A stretch of DNA of 64,000 nucleotides, taken from Candidatus Colicola equi. GTDB lineage: Bacteria > Bacteroidota > Bacteroidia > Bacteroidales > Paludibacteraceae. The notes under the pieces are model-generated. The model did no database searches, was not told the origin of the DNA, and saw nothing but the letters and a program-made list of their open reading frames with translations. The stretch spans positions 54,289 to 118,288 of the forward strand of contig JAGHRV010000009.1 of assembly GCA_018066175.1 (NCBI GenBank), read 5' to 3'. This document shows, in pieces, positions 52,729-61,673 of this stretch (positions are counted from its first letter, which is position 1; each line of letters opens with the position of its first letter). The translations under genes and the position numbers were made by a program.

Positions 52729-53337
52729 ATGAACAAAAATCAGGTTATTATTAATGTAGTTTTGGTAGCCGCTGTGGTTACGTTGTTTGTCATCTTCTTT
52801 ACGGTTAAGCCCGGTTGCTGCAAGCAGCAAGAAGTAGTAGAGTGTGCTGGAGTAGAATCTGTCGAAGGGACTTTGCCGATTGCTTATTTGAATGTAGATA
52901 GTTTATTGCAAGGCTACACTTTTGCTCAGGAGGCTTCTGAGAAGTTAATGTCCAAACAAGAGGATGCTCGTTTGAAGTTGAACACGAAAGCTCGTACGTT
53001 ACAACAAGAGATGGCAGATTTTCAGCGCAAGTATGAGAACAATGCTTTCTTGAGTCAAGAGCGTGCACAAAGCGAGTATCAACGTTTGCAGAAGAAACAG
53101 CAAGAGTTAGAAGAGTTAGAGCAAAAATTGACGAATGATATCCTGTTGGAGAATCAGAAGCTGAACTTGCAATTAGCGGATAGTTTAGAGGCTTTCTTGG
53201 CCGTTTATAATGCAGATGGTCGCTATCAAATGATTCTCTCCAATAACGCTCATGATAATATCCTTTCTGCGAAAGAGGGTTATGATATTACCGATGCTGT
53301 TATTGCCGGTATGAATGCAAGATACAATAAGAAATAA
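52729..53337 (+). CDS. OmpH/Skp family periplasmic chaperone
   Basis: The 202-residue protein has an N-terminal membrane segment (residues 8-27), a Cys-Cys pair after it and an OmpH domain: PIAYLNVDSLLQGYTFAQEASEKL, a long coiled coil (residues 75-145) and YNADGRYQMILSNNAHDNILSAKEGYDITDAVI. Skp-like proteins hold unfolded outer-membrane proteins during transit. Unlike E. coli Skp it keeps a membrane anchor. The next gene, an outer-membrane barrel, starts 29 bases later, which fits a client relationship. Confidence 0.9.
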   Translation: MNKNQVIINVVLVAAVVTLFVIFFTVKPGCCKQQEVVECAGVESVEGTLPIAYLNVDSLLQGYTFAQEASEKLMSKQEDARLKLNTKARTLQQEMADFQRKYENNAFLSQERAQSEYQRLQKKQQELEELEQKLTNDILLENQKLNLQLADSLEAFLAVYNADGRYQMILSNNAHDNILSAKEGYDITDAVIAGMNARYNKK

Positions 53338-53366
53338 GTGTATCACCACTCTTAAATGATTCTCTT

Positions 53367-55187
53367 GTGAATATTCGACGTTACATAGTTGGTTTGTTGC
53401 TTGCAACCAGTATTGGATTATCGGCGCAGAATATACCGGTTAGTCTGGAATATACGCGTGTTTATGACTATTTGGATGAGTTATCCACCGATGGTATTAT
53501 CCATTCCATGACGGAGGCGGTTCGTCCGTTCACGCGAGTACAAATAGCCAATATGCTTTTGGAAGCACAGGCAGCAGATTCGCTAATGAACAAACGGCAA
53601 AAGGACGATTTGGCATTCTTCCTGAATGAGTTTTCATTGGAGCGTGACACGATGCGTGAGGGCTATGTGCAATATACAGACCATAAGACGTATAACTTAA
53701 GTTTAGCAGACCCTCAATTCTCCTATATGACCAAGAATAAGCTGTTTAAGATGCAAATCAAACCGCTGTTAGGTGCAGAAATTATAGGAGGTAAACGTGG
53801 AGCTGTGGTTAAACGCTGGTATGGTGCTGAAATCCAAATGGATATTGCTCATCACGTCAGTATTTGGGGGTCGTTGCGTGATATCAGTTATAACGGAACA
53901 TGGTTCTTGAGGGATAAATATTTCCCGGATGTATATGCTAAGATAGATGGTGCCAAATTAACCAAACCGCTCTACTTGAACAACCGTTTGGGAGTGCAGT
54001 ATAAAGAATCTAACGAAGGTGGAGATTTCTCGGATAGCAAAGGCGGAATTAACCTTTATACATGGTGGGGTAGTATTGGGTTGAGTAGAGATAATATTCG
54101 TTGGGGAGATGCCTATCATTGTTCCAATATCCTTAGTGGACGTAATCCTGCAGTTCCTCAGTTGACCTTGCAATTAACACCGGTTTGGTGGTTCCAGTTT
54201 GATTATTTCCATGCGTGGTTGATTAGTAATGTGTTAAATGAGGAGGATTACTACGTGGAGAATACTGTAGATGTAAATCATACGTATTTCAAGACATCTA
54301 AGGAATATCGTCCTCGCAGCAAGTACATGGCGGCTAATATGTTTACATTTAAGCCGTGTAAGTACTTCCATTTCTCGTTTGGTAACTCAATCGTTTATGC
54401 AGAAAATAATCCTCAAGCGGCATATTTTATTCCATTTGCGTTCTATAAATCGTTGGATCACTTATTGACGAAGGGCAATAGTTCAGAGAACCAGAACTCG
54501 CAAGTATTCTTTACTGCTACCATTCGTCCCGTTAACCACCTCAAGTTATATGGTTCAGTCTATATCGACGAGGTGAAATGGGCGCGAGCTAAAAAGAGTA
54601 ATCCGGAAAATAATCCTGTTTCCTATTTAGTGGGCTTTGATTGGACCGGTTGGCCTATCAAGGGTTTAGGATTGAAGGGTGAGTTTATGCGGTCGTATAT
54701 CGCTTGTTATACACACTCTATTGATGTGCTGGAATACACGAGTAATAGTTATAATATGGGTCATTATATGGGAGATAATGCGCAATCTATCTTTGTAGAA
54801 TTGAGTTATCGTCCCATTAGAGGCATGCATATTGCCTTGAGTTATACGAACGATACCAAGTATAACATGTATTATTACATACGTAAAAACATTGGTGCTA
54901 CTATTGCTCAAAAGCCTTTTAATAAGAAGATTTATCAAAATGACCAAATCGATTTGAAATTTACGTACGAGGTGCACCCGAATATGTATTTAATTGCCGG
55001 TGTTTCGTATAATAATGCTCGGGCGTTTAATAATCCGGATGGGAAAGATGCTGATCCGGAAACGCATATCGATTTGAAGACCTCTGAGCAATATGGTTCG
55101 GCACAATACTATTTGGACCGTTTCTGTCCGGAATTCTATCAGGGCAAGAACATAACCGCTAATATCGGATTTTCCTTTGGATTCTAA
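53367..55187 (+). CDS. Capsule assembly Wzi-like outer-membrane barrel
   Basis: The 606-residue protein has a signal peptide (MNIRRYIVGLLLATSIGLSAQ), a helical N-terminal region (LEYTRVYDYLDELSTDGII, VRPFTRVQIANMLLEA) and many amphipathic strands, ending GFSFGF as expected for an outer-membrane barrel. The pattern resembles the capsule assembly Wzi family of Bacteroidota, proposed to hold surface polysaccharide. The start appears to be GTG at 53367; no better ATG precedes the signal peptide. No capsule cluster is nearby, so the role is inferred. Confidence 0.75.
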   Translation: MNIRRYIVGLLLATSIGLSAQNIPVSLEYTRVYDYLDELSTDGIIHSMTEAVRPFTRVQIANMLLEAQAADSLMNKRQKDDLAFFLNEFSLERDTMREGYVQYTDHKTYNLSLADPQFSYMTKNKLFKMQIKPLLGAEIIGGKRGAVVKRWYGAEIQMDIAHHVSIWGSLRDISYNGTWFLRDKYFPDVYAKIDGAKLTKPLYLNNRLGVQYKESNEGGDFSDSKGGINLYTWWGSIGLSRDNIRWGDAYHCSNILSGRNPAVPQLTLQLTPVWWFQFDYFHAWLISNVLNEEDYYVENTVDVNHTYFKTSKEYRPRSKYMAANMFTFKPCKYFHFSFGNSIVYAENNPQAAYFIPFAFYKSLDHLLTKGNSSENQNSQVFFTATIRPVNHLKLYGSVYIDEVKWARAKKSNPENNPVSYLVGFDWTGWPIKGLGLKGEFMRSYIACYTHSIDVLEYTSNSYNMGHYMGDNAQSIFVELSYRPIRGMHIALSYTNDTKYNMYYYIRKNIGATIAQKPFNKKIYQNDQIDLKFTYEVHPNMYLIAGVSYNNARAFNNPDGKDADPETHIDLKTSEQYGSAQYYLDRFCPEFYQGKNITANIGFSFGF

Positions 55188-55222
55188 GAGAATTTATAAA
55201 ATAATTAACCCAATCTAAATAT

Positions 55223-56809
55223 ATGAAAAAACTTCTTCCTATTTTATCTTTGAGTTTAGTTTTATTAGCCAGCTGTCAGCCTAAGGATGATACGGTGTAT
55301 ATCCTGTATGACAACGATGTGCATTGTGCTGTAGATGGTTATGAACAGATGGCAGCTTTACGTGCCGATTACCTGTCTAAATCGTTGTACGTCAATGTGG
55401 TGTCTGCCGGTGATTTTGTGCAAGGGAACACGATTGGCAGTTTAAGTAAGGGTAGGTATATCACATCTATTATGAATGCCATTCCTTATGACATTGTAAC
55501 TTTAGGTAATCATGAGTTTGATTATGGTGTACCGCAAATGAAAAAACTGATGTTTTGGCTGCATGCCAAGTGCGTTTGCTGCAATTTCAGTTATTTGCCA
55601 ACCGGTAAGGACCTTTATCCTGCTTACACTATTCGTCAATATGGTTCGCGCAAAGTGGCCTTTGTAGGTGTAGCTACGCCCACCACGATGGCTATGTCGG
55701 TGCCAACTAATTTCCAGGATAAGAACGGAGAAGTTATCTATACGTTCCATAAAGACGAAACGATTCAGCGCGTACAACAGGCAGTGAATGCCGCTCGTGA
55801 AGAAGGTGCTAATAACGTAATTGTCTTGTCCCACTTAGGCGATGATACACAAGGAGTTAACTCGGTTGAGCTGATAGAACAAACAACCGGTATTGATGCC
55901 GTTTTAGATGGTCATCAACATCATGTATTGAATTTCAAATTAGCCAATGCTGAAGGAGATTCGGTTATTTTGACCTCTACAGGTTCAGCCTTTCAGAATA
56001 TAGGTTGCTTGACCATTGCTTTAGATGGTACTGTTTCTACAGAGTTGATTCCGTTGGATACCTATAAAGAGGAACATCCGCGCGTAAAAGGACGTATAGA
56101 TAAGATGCGTGAGAAAGTGCAGAATATTACCGATCAATACGTTGGTTTTGCAGAGGTTGTATTGACGGATGCCAATGAAGCAGGTGAGCGTCAAGTACGT
56201 AAAGCAGAAACTAACTTGGGAGATTTTGCAGCAGATGCTATGCGGGCTATTTGCAAGGCAGACATTGGTATTGTGAATGGTGGAGGTTTACGTCATAGCC
56301 TAAAGGCGGGCAACCTCACTTATGGTGATCTTATTCAGGTTTTCCCATTTAATAACACGTTATATACCGTTAAGGCTACCGGTGCTCAGATTAAGCGTGC
56401 AATGGAGATTTCTGTATTTGAATATCCTGTTGAAAGCGGAGGATTTATGCAGGTGAGTGGACTCAGATATACGTTCAATAGTTCAGTTCCGACTTCGGTG
56501 CATCTGGATGATGATGGTATATGTGATTCTATCGGCGAAAGTCGTCGTTTAATTAGCGTAGAAATAGAGAAAGATGGGGAATGGATGCCGATAGATGAAG
56601 ATGCCGTTTATACCATTGGAGGACAGAGTTACAACCTCGTTTGTAGCGGTTCATCTGGCATGTATATTGGTACGGAACAATTGCCGGGAGAACACATGGT
56701 AGATGCAGACGCTTTGGTGGAGTATATCCACTTATTAGGCGATACGATTCGTGCCTCGCAATATGGCAAGAGCCAAAATCGAATTATTCGTGTAACGGAC
56801 GCTGATTAA
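55223..56809 (+). CDS. 5'-Nucleotidase/metallophosphatase family lipoprotein (UshA-like)
   Basis: The 528-residue protein has a lipoprotein signal (LLASC, Cys near residue 18). The metallophosphatase domain has YDNDVHCAVDGY, SAGDFVQGN, TLGNHEFDYG, VLSHLGDD and DGHQHHV, the metal ligands of the family. The C-terminal nucleotidase domain has NLGDFAADAMRAICKADIGIVNGGGLRHSLKAG and VFPFNNTLYTVKATGAQIKRAMEIS. It should hydrolyse external nucleotides or nucleotide sugars. Its last 26 bases overlap the end of folC on the other strand. Confidence 0.9.
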   Translation: MKKLLPILSLSLVLLASCQPKDDTVYILYDNDVHCAVDGYEQMAALRADYLSKSLYVNVVSAGDFVQGNTIGSLSKGRYITSIMNAIPYDIVTLGNHEFDYGVPQMKKLMFWLHAKCVCCNFSYLPTGKDLYPAYTIRQYGSRKVAFVGVATPTTMAMSVPTNFQDKNGEVIYTFHKDETIQRVQQAVNAAREEGANNVIVLSHLGDDTQGVNSVELIEQTTGIDAVLDGHQHHVLNFKLANAEGDSVILTSTGSAFQNIGCLTIALDGTVSTELIPLDTYKEEHPRVKGRIDKMREKVQNITDQYVGFAEVVLTDANEAGERQVRKAETNLGDFAADAMRAICKADIGIVNGGGLRHSLKAGNLTYGDLIQVFPFNNTLYTVKATGAQIKRAMEISVFEYPVESGGFMQVSGLRYTFNSSVPTSVHLDDDGICDSIGESRRLISVEIEKDGEWMPIDEDAVYTIGGQSYNLVCSGSSGMYIGTEQLPGEHMVDADALVEYIHLLGDTIRASQYGKSQNRIIRVTDAD

Positions 56810-58157
56810 ATAAAGTAAGCGCTTCGCCAACAACATAGTTACTGCCACCGATGAAGATAATATCTTGGTCGGTGGCTTCTTTTTGTGCCGCAAGGATGGC
56901 TTCTTTTACCGATGAATAGGCATTGTCTTGCGCATTGTGAACAGGAGATATACCATTGTGAAGTGCCAACATTTTGGAGGCAGGAATAGCACGATGTGTT
57001 TGAGCTTGTGTAAAGTAATAGCGAGCCTGAGTGGGCAGTATCTTCATCACTTCCTCTACATCCTTATCATCCACCATTCCAAAGACGATATGGAGCATGT
57101 TATGTTCTGGGATGAGTTGCTCTAATTGTTCGGCTACGTATTTGATTCCGTGCGAGTTATGTCCGGTATCACAGATGGTTAGGGGCTTGTTACATAACGT
57201 CTCCCAGCGTCCCCGAAGTCCTGTTAAGGTACATACTTGCGCAAACCCGCGTTTATAATGGTCCGTCGTTAGAGATATATCGCGTTCTCGCAGAATATTG
57301 CTGAGTGCACGAAGGGCAACGTAGGCGGTTTGCATGTTCTTATCTTGGTATAGACCATGTAATTCGCACATGGGTATATCTCGTTCTCGGCAACGGCGTA
57401 AATAGTTGCATTGATCGGCAAACCAGAGTTTACAAGTGGTTGTTTCTAATCCATTCCCTAAGATATTGCATTCTTGTGCTTTTGCCATAAAAACAGGTGC
57501 CGTCTCGGGGTTCGTTTCTCCGATTACGCAAGGAACGTCGGATTTGATGATTCCTGCCTTTTCACCGGCAATCTTGGCAAGTGTGTCACCTAAAAACTCG
57601 GTGTGATCAAAACCTATATTGGTGATAACTGATAATAGGGGCGTAATGATGTTGGTTGAGTCTAATCGGCCTCCCAAACCGACTTCAATAACGGCAATAT
57701 CCACTTTTTGCTCGGCAAAGTACCAAAATGCCATTGCCATGGCTGTTTCGAAGAAGGACGGACGAAGTCGATCTAAGAAACTGCGGTTGTCTTCTACGAA
57801 CTGAATCACTTTCTCTTTTGGAATCATAGACGCTTCGCTCATAGTTGCTTCTACTCCCATTCTATTCCTGTTAAGCACACGTATTCTTTCGCGGAAATCC
57901 ACGAGATGAGGAGAAGTGTATAAACCGACTTTGAGGCCTGCACATTGTAGGGATGCAGCAATTAGATGGGAGGTGGACCCCTTGCCGTTGGTGCCGGCTA
58001 TATGCACCGATGGCCATTGGGTGTAGGGCTTGCCTAAGTGTTCCATCAAAGCTATTGTGTTCTCTAAACCGGGCTTATAGGCATCTTTCCCAATGAGATG
58101 GAAGGCCGGAGTGGAGGCGTATAAATAGGATATTGCTTCGTCGTAAGTCATATTCAT
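56784..58157 (-). CDS. folC: Bifunctional folylpolyglutamate/dihydrofolate synthase
   Basis: The 457-residue ligase adds glutamate to folates. It begins MNMTYDEAISYLYASTPAFHLIGKDAYKPGLENT, then WPSVHIAGTNGKGSTSHLIAAS (ATP loop), IAVIEVGLGGRLDSTNII and TNIGFDHTEFLGDTLAKIAGEKAGI, and late TICDTGHNSHGI. I place the start at ATG 58157 (58151 is also possible), 16 bases after the promoter -7 box; further upstream codons would lie in the promoter. It joins folD, folA and thyA as the folate genes of this window. Confidence 0.94.
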   Translation of the reverse strand: MNMTYDEAISYLYASTPAFHLIGKDAYKPGLENTIALMEHLGKPYTQWPSVHIAGTNGKGSTSHLIAASLQCAGLKVGLYTSPHLVDFRERIRVLNRNRMGVEATMSEASMIPKEKVIQFVEDNRSFLDRLRPSFFETAMAMAFWYFAEQKVDIAVIEVGLGGRLDSTNIITPLLSVITNIGFDHTEFLGDTLAKIAGEKAGIIKSDVPCVIGETNPETAPVFMAKAQECNILGNGLETTTCKLWFADQCNYLRRCRERDIPMCELHGLYQDKNMQTAYVALRALSNILRERDISLTTDHYKRGFAQVCTLTGLRGRWETLCNKPLTICDTGHNSHGIKYVAEQLEQLIPEHNMLHIVFGMVDDKDVEEVMKILPTQARYYFTQAQTHRAIPASKMLALHNGISPVHNAQDNAYSSVKEAILAAQKEATDQDIIFIGGSNYVVGEALTLFNQRPLHE

Positions 58158-58172
58158 TTCCGGAAAACAATG

Positions 58173-58204
58173 CAAAAGTACACTTTTTTTTGCATGTATG
58201 CAAA
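58173..58204 (-). promoter_or_regulatory. Promoter of folC with near-perfect palindrome
   Basis: On the minus strand TTTG (58204-58201) and TACTTTTG (58180-58173) are 20 bases apart. The -33 box lies in TTTGCATACATGCAAA (58204-58189), one substitution from the ffh palindrome. Confidence 0.78.
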
Positions 58205-58221
58205 TTTTTCTTCGGTTCATT

Positions 58222-58253
58222 CTTGTGTAGGTCAATTTTTTTTTGTAATTTTG
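58222..58253 (+). promoter_or_regulatory. Promoter of mnmE, almost no leader
   Basis: CTTG (58222-58225) and TAATTTTG (58246-58253) are 20 bases apart. Eight bases separate the -7 box from the mnmE ATG at 58262. Confidence 0.75.
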
Positions 58254-58261
58254 CAGTTCCA

Positions 58262-59533
58262 ATGGAAACAACAGATACTATAGTAGCATTATCAACGCCT
58301 TATGGCAGTGGGGCCATTGCTGTGATTCGCATGTCCGGAACGCAGGCGGTGGCGATTGCGGAACGCTTGTGTGGCAAGCGTTTGACGCGTCCTGTGCATT
58401 ATTGCCGTATTCCTGAATTAGACGATGTGGTGGTTACTACATATCGTGCGCCACACTCGTTTACCGGTGAGGATGTGGTGGAAATTAGTTGTCATGGCAG
58501 TCTGTATCTGCAGCAAGAGTTTCAGCGGCGTTTGATTGACTTAGGTGCCAGACCGGCGCAAGCAGGGGAGTTTACACAGCGAGCGTTCTTGAATGGCAAG
58601 ATGGACTTGATGCAAGCAGAAGCGGTGGCAGATTTGATTGCTGCGCAAACGCAAGCCGAGGCGGATTTGGCTCTAAATCAGTTGCGAGGAGGCATATCTT
58701 CCGAATTGGCTGCCTTGCGGGAGAGACTGCTTAAATTAACTTCGTTATTGGAGTTGGAATTGGACTTCGGCGACCATGAAGATTTGGAGTTTGCAGATCG
58801 GACTGAGTTAAAGGCTCTGTCGGATGAAATAGAGGTTAAGTTGACACAATTAACCGATTCGTTCCAAACAGGCAATGCTATCAAGAATGGTATTCCTGTG
58901 GCGATTGTGGGCAAGACGAATGCCGGTAAATCCACCTTGCTTAATGCCTTGGTTGGTGAGGAAAGAGCTATCGTAAGCGATATAGATGGTACAACGCGAG
59001 ATACAATTGAAGAGACCTTAGTGCTGAATGGTGTACTGTTTAGATTGATTGATACTGCCGGAATACGAGAAACGGCTGATTCCATCGAGAGTTTAGGCAT
59101 TGAACGCAGTCGCAAAGCCATTGAAAAAGCCCAAATCGTTTTGGAGGTGATAGATGCTACTTGTCCTCAGGAGACGCTGCAAGGAGACAAAGTTATTCAT
59201 GTATATAATAAAGCAGACTTGAAGCAGATACCCGGACAGTTGTGCATTTCTGCCAAGCATGGTCAAATAGATGCCTTAAAACAATTGCTTGTGGAAAAAG
59301 CAGTTATTCAGCCCGGTGGTGCCGTTATTTCTTCTATTCGTCACTATGATGCCTTGTGTAAGGCTTTGAAGGCTATTCAGCGCGTGCAAGTAGGCATGCA
59401 AGAAGGGTTGAGTGGGGAGTTGTTGAGTGAAGATTTACAAGAGTGCCTGCTGGCATTGGGCGAGATTACGGGTCAAATCACTTCTCAAGAAGTGCTGAAT
59501 AATATATTCAGTAAGTTCTGCATAGGAAAATAA
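58262..59533 (+). CDS. mnmE: tRNA modification GTPase MnmE
   Basis: The 423-residue protein has the N-terminal tetrahydrofolate-binding domain (TIVALSTPYGSGAIAVIRMSG, GEFTQRAFLNGKMDL), a helical domain and an inserted G domain (GKTNAGKSTLL near residue 217, DIDGTTRDT, DTAGIRET, NKADL), ending with the catalytic FCIGK. With MnmG it adds aminomethyl groups at U34 of tRNAs. It is shorter than E. coli MnmE (454), mostly through a compact G domain. The start at 58262 is directly at the expected transcript start. Confidence 0.96.
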   Translation: METTDTIVALSTPYGSGAIAVIRMSGTQAVAIAERLCGKRLTRPVHYCRIPELDDVVVTTYRAPHSFTGEDVVEISCHGSLYLQQEFQRRLIDLGARPAQAGEFTQRAFLNGKMDLMQAEAVADLIAAQTQAEADLALNQLRGGISSELAALRERLLKLTSLLELELDFGDHEDLEFADRTELKALSDEIEVKLTQLTDSFQTGNAIKNGIPVAIVGKTNAGKSTLLNALVGEERAIVSDIDGTTRDTIEETLVLNGVLFRLIDTAGIRETADSIESLGIERSRKAIEKAQIVLEVIDATCPQETLQGDKVIHVYNKADLKQIPGQLCISAKHGQIDALKQLLVEKAVIQPGGAVISSIRHYDALCKALKAIQRVQVGMQEGLSGELLSEDLQECLLALGEITGQITSQEVLNNIFSKFCIGK

Positions 59534-59554
59534 GAGGATTACAGATAGATAATT

Positions 59555-60481
59555 ATGATACTTTCGATGACAGGCTATGGCAAGGCCGAGTATAATTTTG
59601 CCGATCACAAAACGATTGTGGAAATCCGCAGTCTAAATAGTAAGCAGTTAGATCTTAACCTTAAGGTGGCATCTTATTTTCGGGACAAAGAGCCGGAGAT
59701 TAGAGCGTTGCTGACTGCGCCATTGGAGCGCGGTAAAGTGGATGTCAGTATTTATACTGAAAGCCTAACGCAGGGCGTGCAGCACAAGGATTTAGCACCT
59801 ATTGACAAAGAGGCTTTTGCGTATTATTATAAGGAATTAGAGACCTTGCAGCGTGATTTGCTCATACCCGGCAATCAGGATTTGATAAGTGCTATTTTGC
59901 GTATTCCCGGTGTGTTGCAGCAGAGCGCTACTCCCGTTGTCGTTTCTGATGAAGAGTGGAACATACTGCAAGCTGCTATTGGTGATGCTTTGACTGCTTT
60001 CAAGGCTTTTAGAGTCCAAGAAGGAACGGCCTTACAAAATATGTTTGAAGAAAAACTAAGCGGCATTGAGCATTTATTGGCAGAAGTTGAGCCGTTTGAG
60101 AAGGGCAGAGTAGAACATATCAGGGAACGTTTGGTGGATAATCTAAGCAAACTGACGGACAAGAACGGCAGCATAACGGACAAAAAAGTGAGTGTGGCTT
60201 ATGATAAAAGCCGTTTAGAGGCCGAGTTAATCTATTATTTGGAAAAATTGGATATTACAGAGGAAAAAGTGCGCCTGACTAACCATATCAAGTATTTCCG
60301 CGAGACGATGGCTCAAGAAGGTGCCGGAGTGGGCAAAAAGTTAGGATTCATCGCACAAGAGATGGGGCGTGAAATCAACACTTTAGGCAGCAAAAGCAAC
60401 CAAAGTGAGATGCAGATTATTGATGTTAAAATGAAGGATATCCTTGAACAAATCAAGGAACAGGTGCTGAATGTGCTATAA
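59555..60481 (+). CDS. yicC: YicC family endoribonuclease
   Basis: The 308-residue protein starts with the family motif MILSMTGYGKAEYNF, followed by VEIRSLNSKQLDLNLKVASYF and LERGKVDVSIY. The C-terminal DUF1732 region has RLEAELIYYLEKLDITEEKVRLTNHIKYFRETM and LGFIAQEMGREINTLGSKSNQSEMQ. In E. coli YicC cleaves RNA such as the RyhB sRNA. All conserved segments are present. Its end overlaps the next lipoprotein gene by 11 bases. Confidence 0.93.
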   Translation: MILSMTGYGKAEYNFADHKTIVEIRSLNSKQLDLNLKVASYFRDKEPEIRALLTAPLERGKVDVSIYTESLTQGVQHKDLAPIDKEAFAYYYKELETLQRDLLIPGNQDLISAILRIPGVLQQSATPVVVSDEEWNILQAAIGDALTAFKAFRVQEGTALQNMFEEKLSGIEHLLAEVEPFEKGRVEHIRERLVDNLSKLTDKNGSITDKKVSVAYDKSRLEAELIYYLEKLDITEEKVRLTNHIKYFRETMAQEGAGVGKKLGFIAQEMGREINTLGSKSNQSEMQIIDVKMKDILEQIKEQVLNVL

Positions 60482-61592
60482 AAAGTGGATATATCTATGC
60501 TTGGTGGTGTTGGCTTTGGTGGCATGCACCACTAAGTCTTCTTATTCGGTTCGTCCGGGTAACCGCTACGCCACAGGTTTTGAGATTGAGCAACAAGACT
60601 CGGCCTATCAAATAACGGTTTATTATCCATGGATGCCGGATAAGATTATGGCTCGGTACATAGTTGATCGGCCCTACCTGCGTTTGGCATCTAATTCGTG
60701 TACTCATGTGGGGTTCCTAAACGAACTAAATGCCATCTCTCGATTGGTCGGAATTACCGATCAGCACTTGGTTTTTACGAAGTTGGCAGATACGATTATG
60801 GACTTAGGCAATAGTATGTCGCCTAATCTGGAACGAATTGCCTTGTCACGGCCGGATGCGATGCTTTTATCTACATATTCGGAAGGCGATGCCACTCCTC
60901 AGCGACTGAGTAAAATGAATATACCTATTATATATATAAATGAGTGGAATGAACAATCGCCTTTGGCTCGTGCCGAATGGATACGCGTCTTTGGTGTATT
61001 AACCGGACAATTAGACTTGGCAGATAGCATTTTTAATGCTATTGCAGACCGATATAACCTGTTGGTGGAATCGCAGCAAGCGCGTTTGGATACACATCCT
61101 ACTATCCTTTCCGGACAGGATTTTCGAGGGACGTGGTATGTGCCGGCAGGAAATACCTATATGGGACAATTATTCCAAGATGCCGGATATGATTATCGCT
61201 ATGCAACGGACGAAGGAACGGCTTCTATTCCACTAACTACCGAACAAGTATTGACCGAGTTTAAGGATGTAGATGTGTGGGTAGGTGTGCAAGAACGAAC
61301 ATTGGCAGATTTGCAGTCTCGCGACGAAAAACATACGTGGATAAAGGCATTTCAAACGGGCAATGTCTATCATTTTATGAAACGAGCAACGGACAAAGGA
61401 GCAAATGATTTCTGGGAAACCGGTGTCGTCCATCCCGAATACATCCTTAGCGACCTAATCCAGATCCAATCTCTTTCTCACTCTCCCTCTTCTCCGTCTT
61501 TGTCTCCGTCTTCGTTTTCGTCTTCGTCTTCTTCGTCTTCTTCTTCGTTTTCTTCTTCGTTTTCGTCTCACTTTACCGCCCCTCTCAAGTAG
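60471..61592 (+). CDS. BtuF/FepB-like substrate-binding lipoprotein with serine microsatellite tail
   Basis: The 373-residue lipoprotein (lipobox LVAC, Cys near residue 19) has a type III periplasmic binding fold: RIALSRPDAMLLST, KMNIPIIYINEWNEQSPLARAEWIRVFG, DVDVWVGVQ and a late GVVHPEYILSDLIQI. Homologues bind corrinoids or ferric chelates for an ABC importer; no permease or ATPase lies here, and the ligand is unknown. From about residue 333 the normal ending is replaced by a Ser-rich low-complexity tail written by a TCT/TCN repeat, then SSHFTAPLK. The domain itself appears complete. Confidence 0.85.
   Translation: MCYKKWIYLCLVVLALVACTTKSSYSVRPGNRYATGFEIEQQDSAYQITVYYPWMPDKIMARYIVDRPYLRLASNSCTHVGFLNELNAISRLVGITDQHLVFTKLADTIMDLGNSMSPNLERIALSRPDAMLLSTYSEGDATPQRLSKMNIPIIYINEWNEQSPLARAEWIRVFGVLTGQLDLADSIFNAIADRYNLLVESQQARLDTHPTILSGQDFRGTWYVPAGNTYMGQLFQDAGYDYRYATDEGTASIPLTTEQVLTEFKDVDVWVGVQERTLADLQSRDEKHTWIKAFQTGNVYHFMKRATDKGANDFWETGVVHPEYILSDLIQIQSLSHSPSSPSLSPSSFSSSSSSSSSSFSSSFSSHFTAPLK
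61488..61571 (+). repeat. TCT/TCN microsatellite coding for a serine tract
   Basis: This is a pyrimidine-rich run of TCN, TTC and TCT triplets within the last 40 codons of the BtuF-like gene; the runs of TCTTCG and TTTTCG are repeated. It encodes nearly only Ser, Phe and Pro. Confidence 0.85.
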
Positions 61593-61600
61593 GGTAGAAG

Positions 61601-61655
61601 TCATAACATTCTCATAACATTGTCATAACATTCTCATAACATTCTTATAACATTC
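61601..61655 (+). repeat. Five copies of an 11-bp tandem repeat
   Basis: TCATAACATTC occurs as five adjacent units (third base or last base varies in two units) in the 81-base spacer between the BtuF-like gene and the orphan gene. Confidence 0.93.
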
Positions 61656-61673
61656 TAAACCCCTAATGCTACT

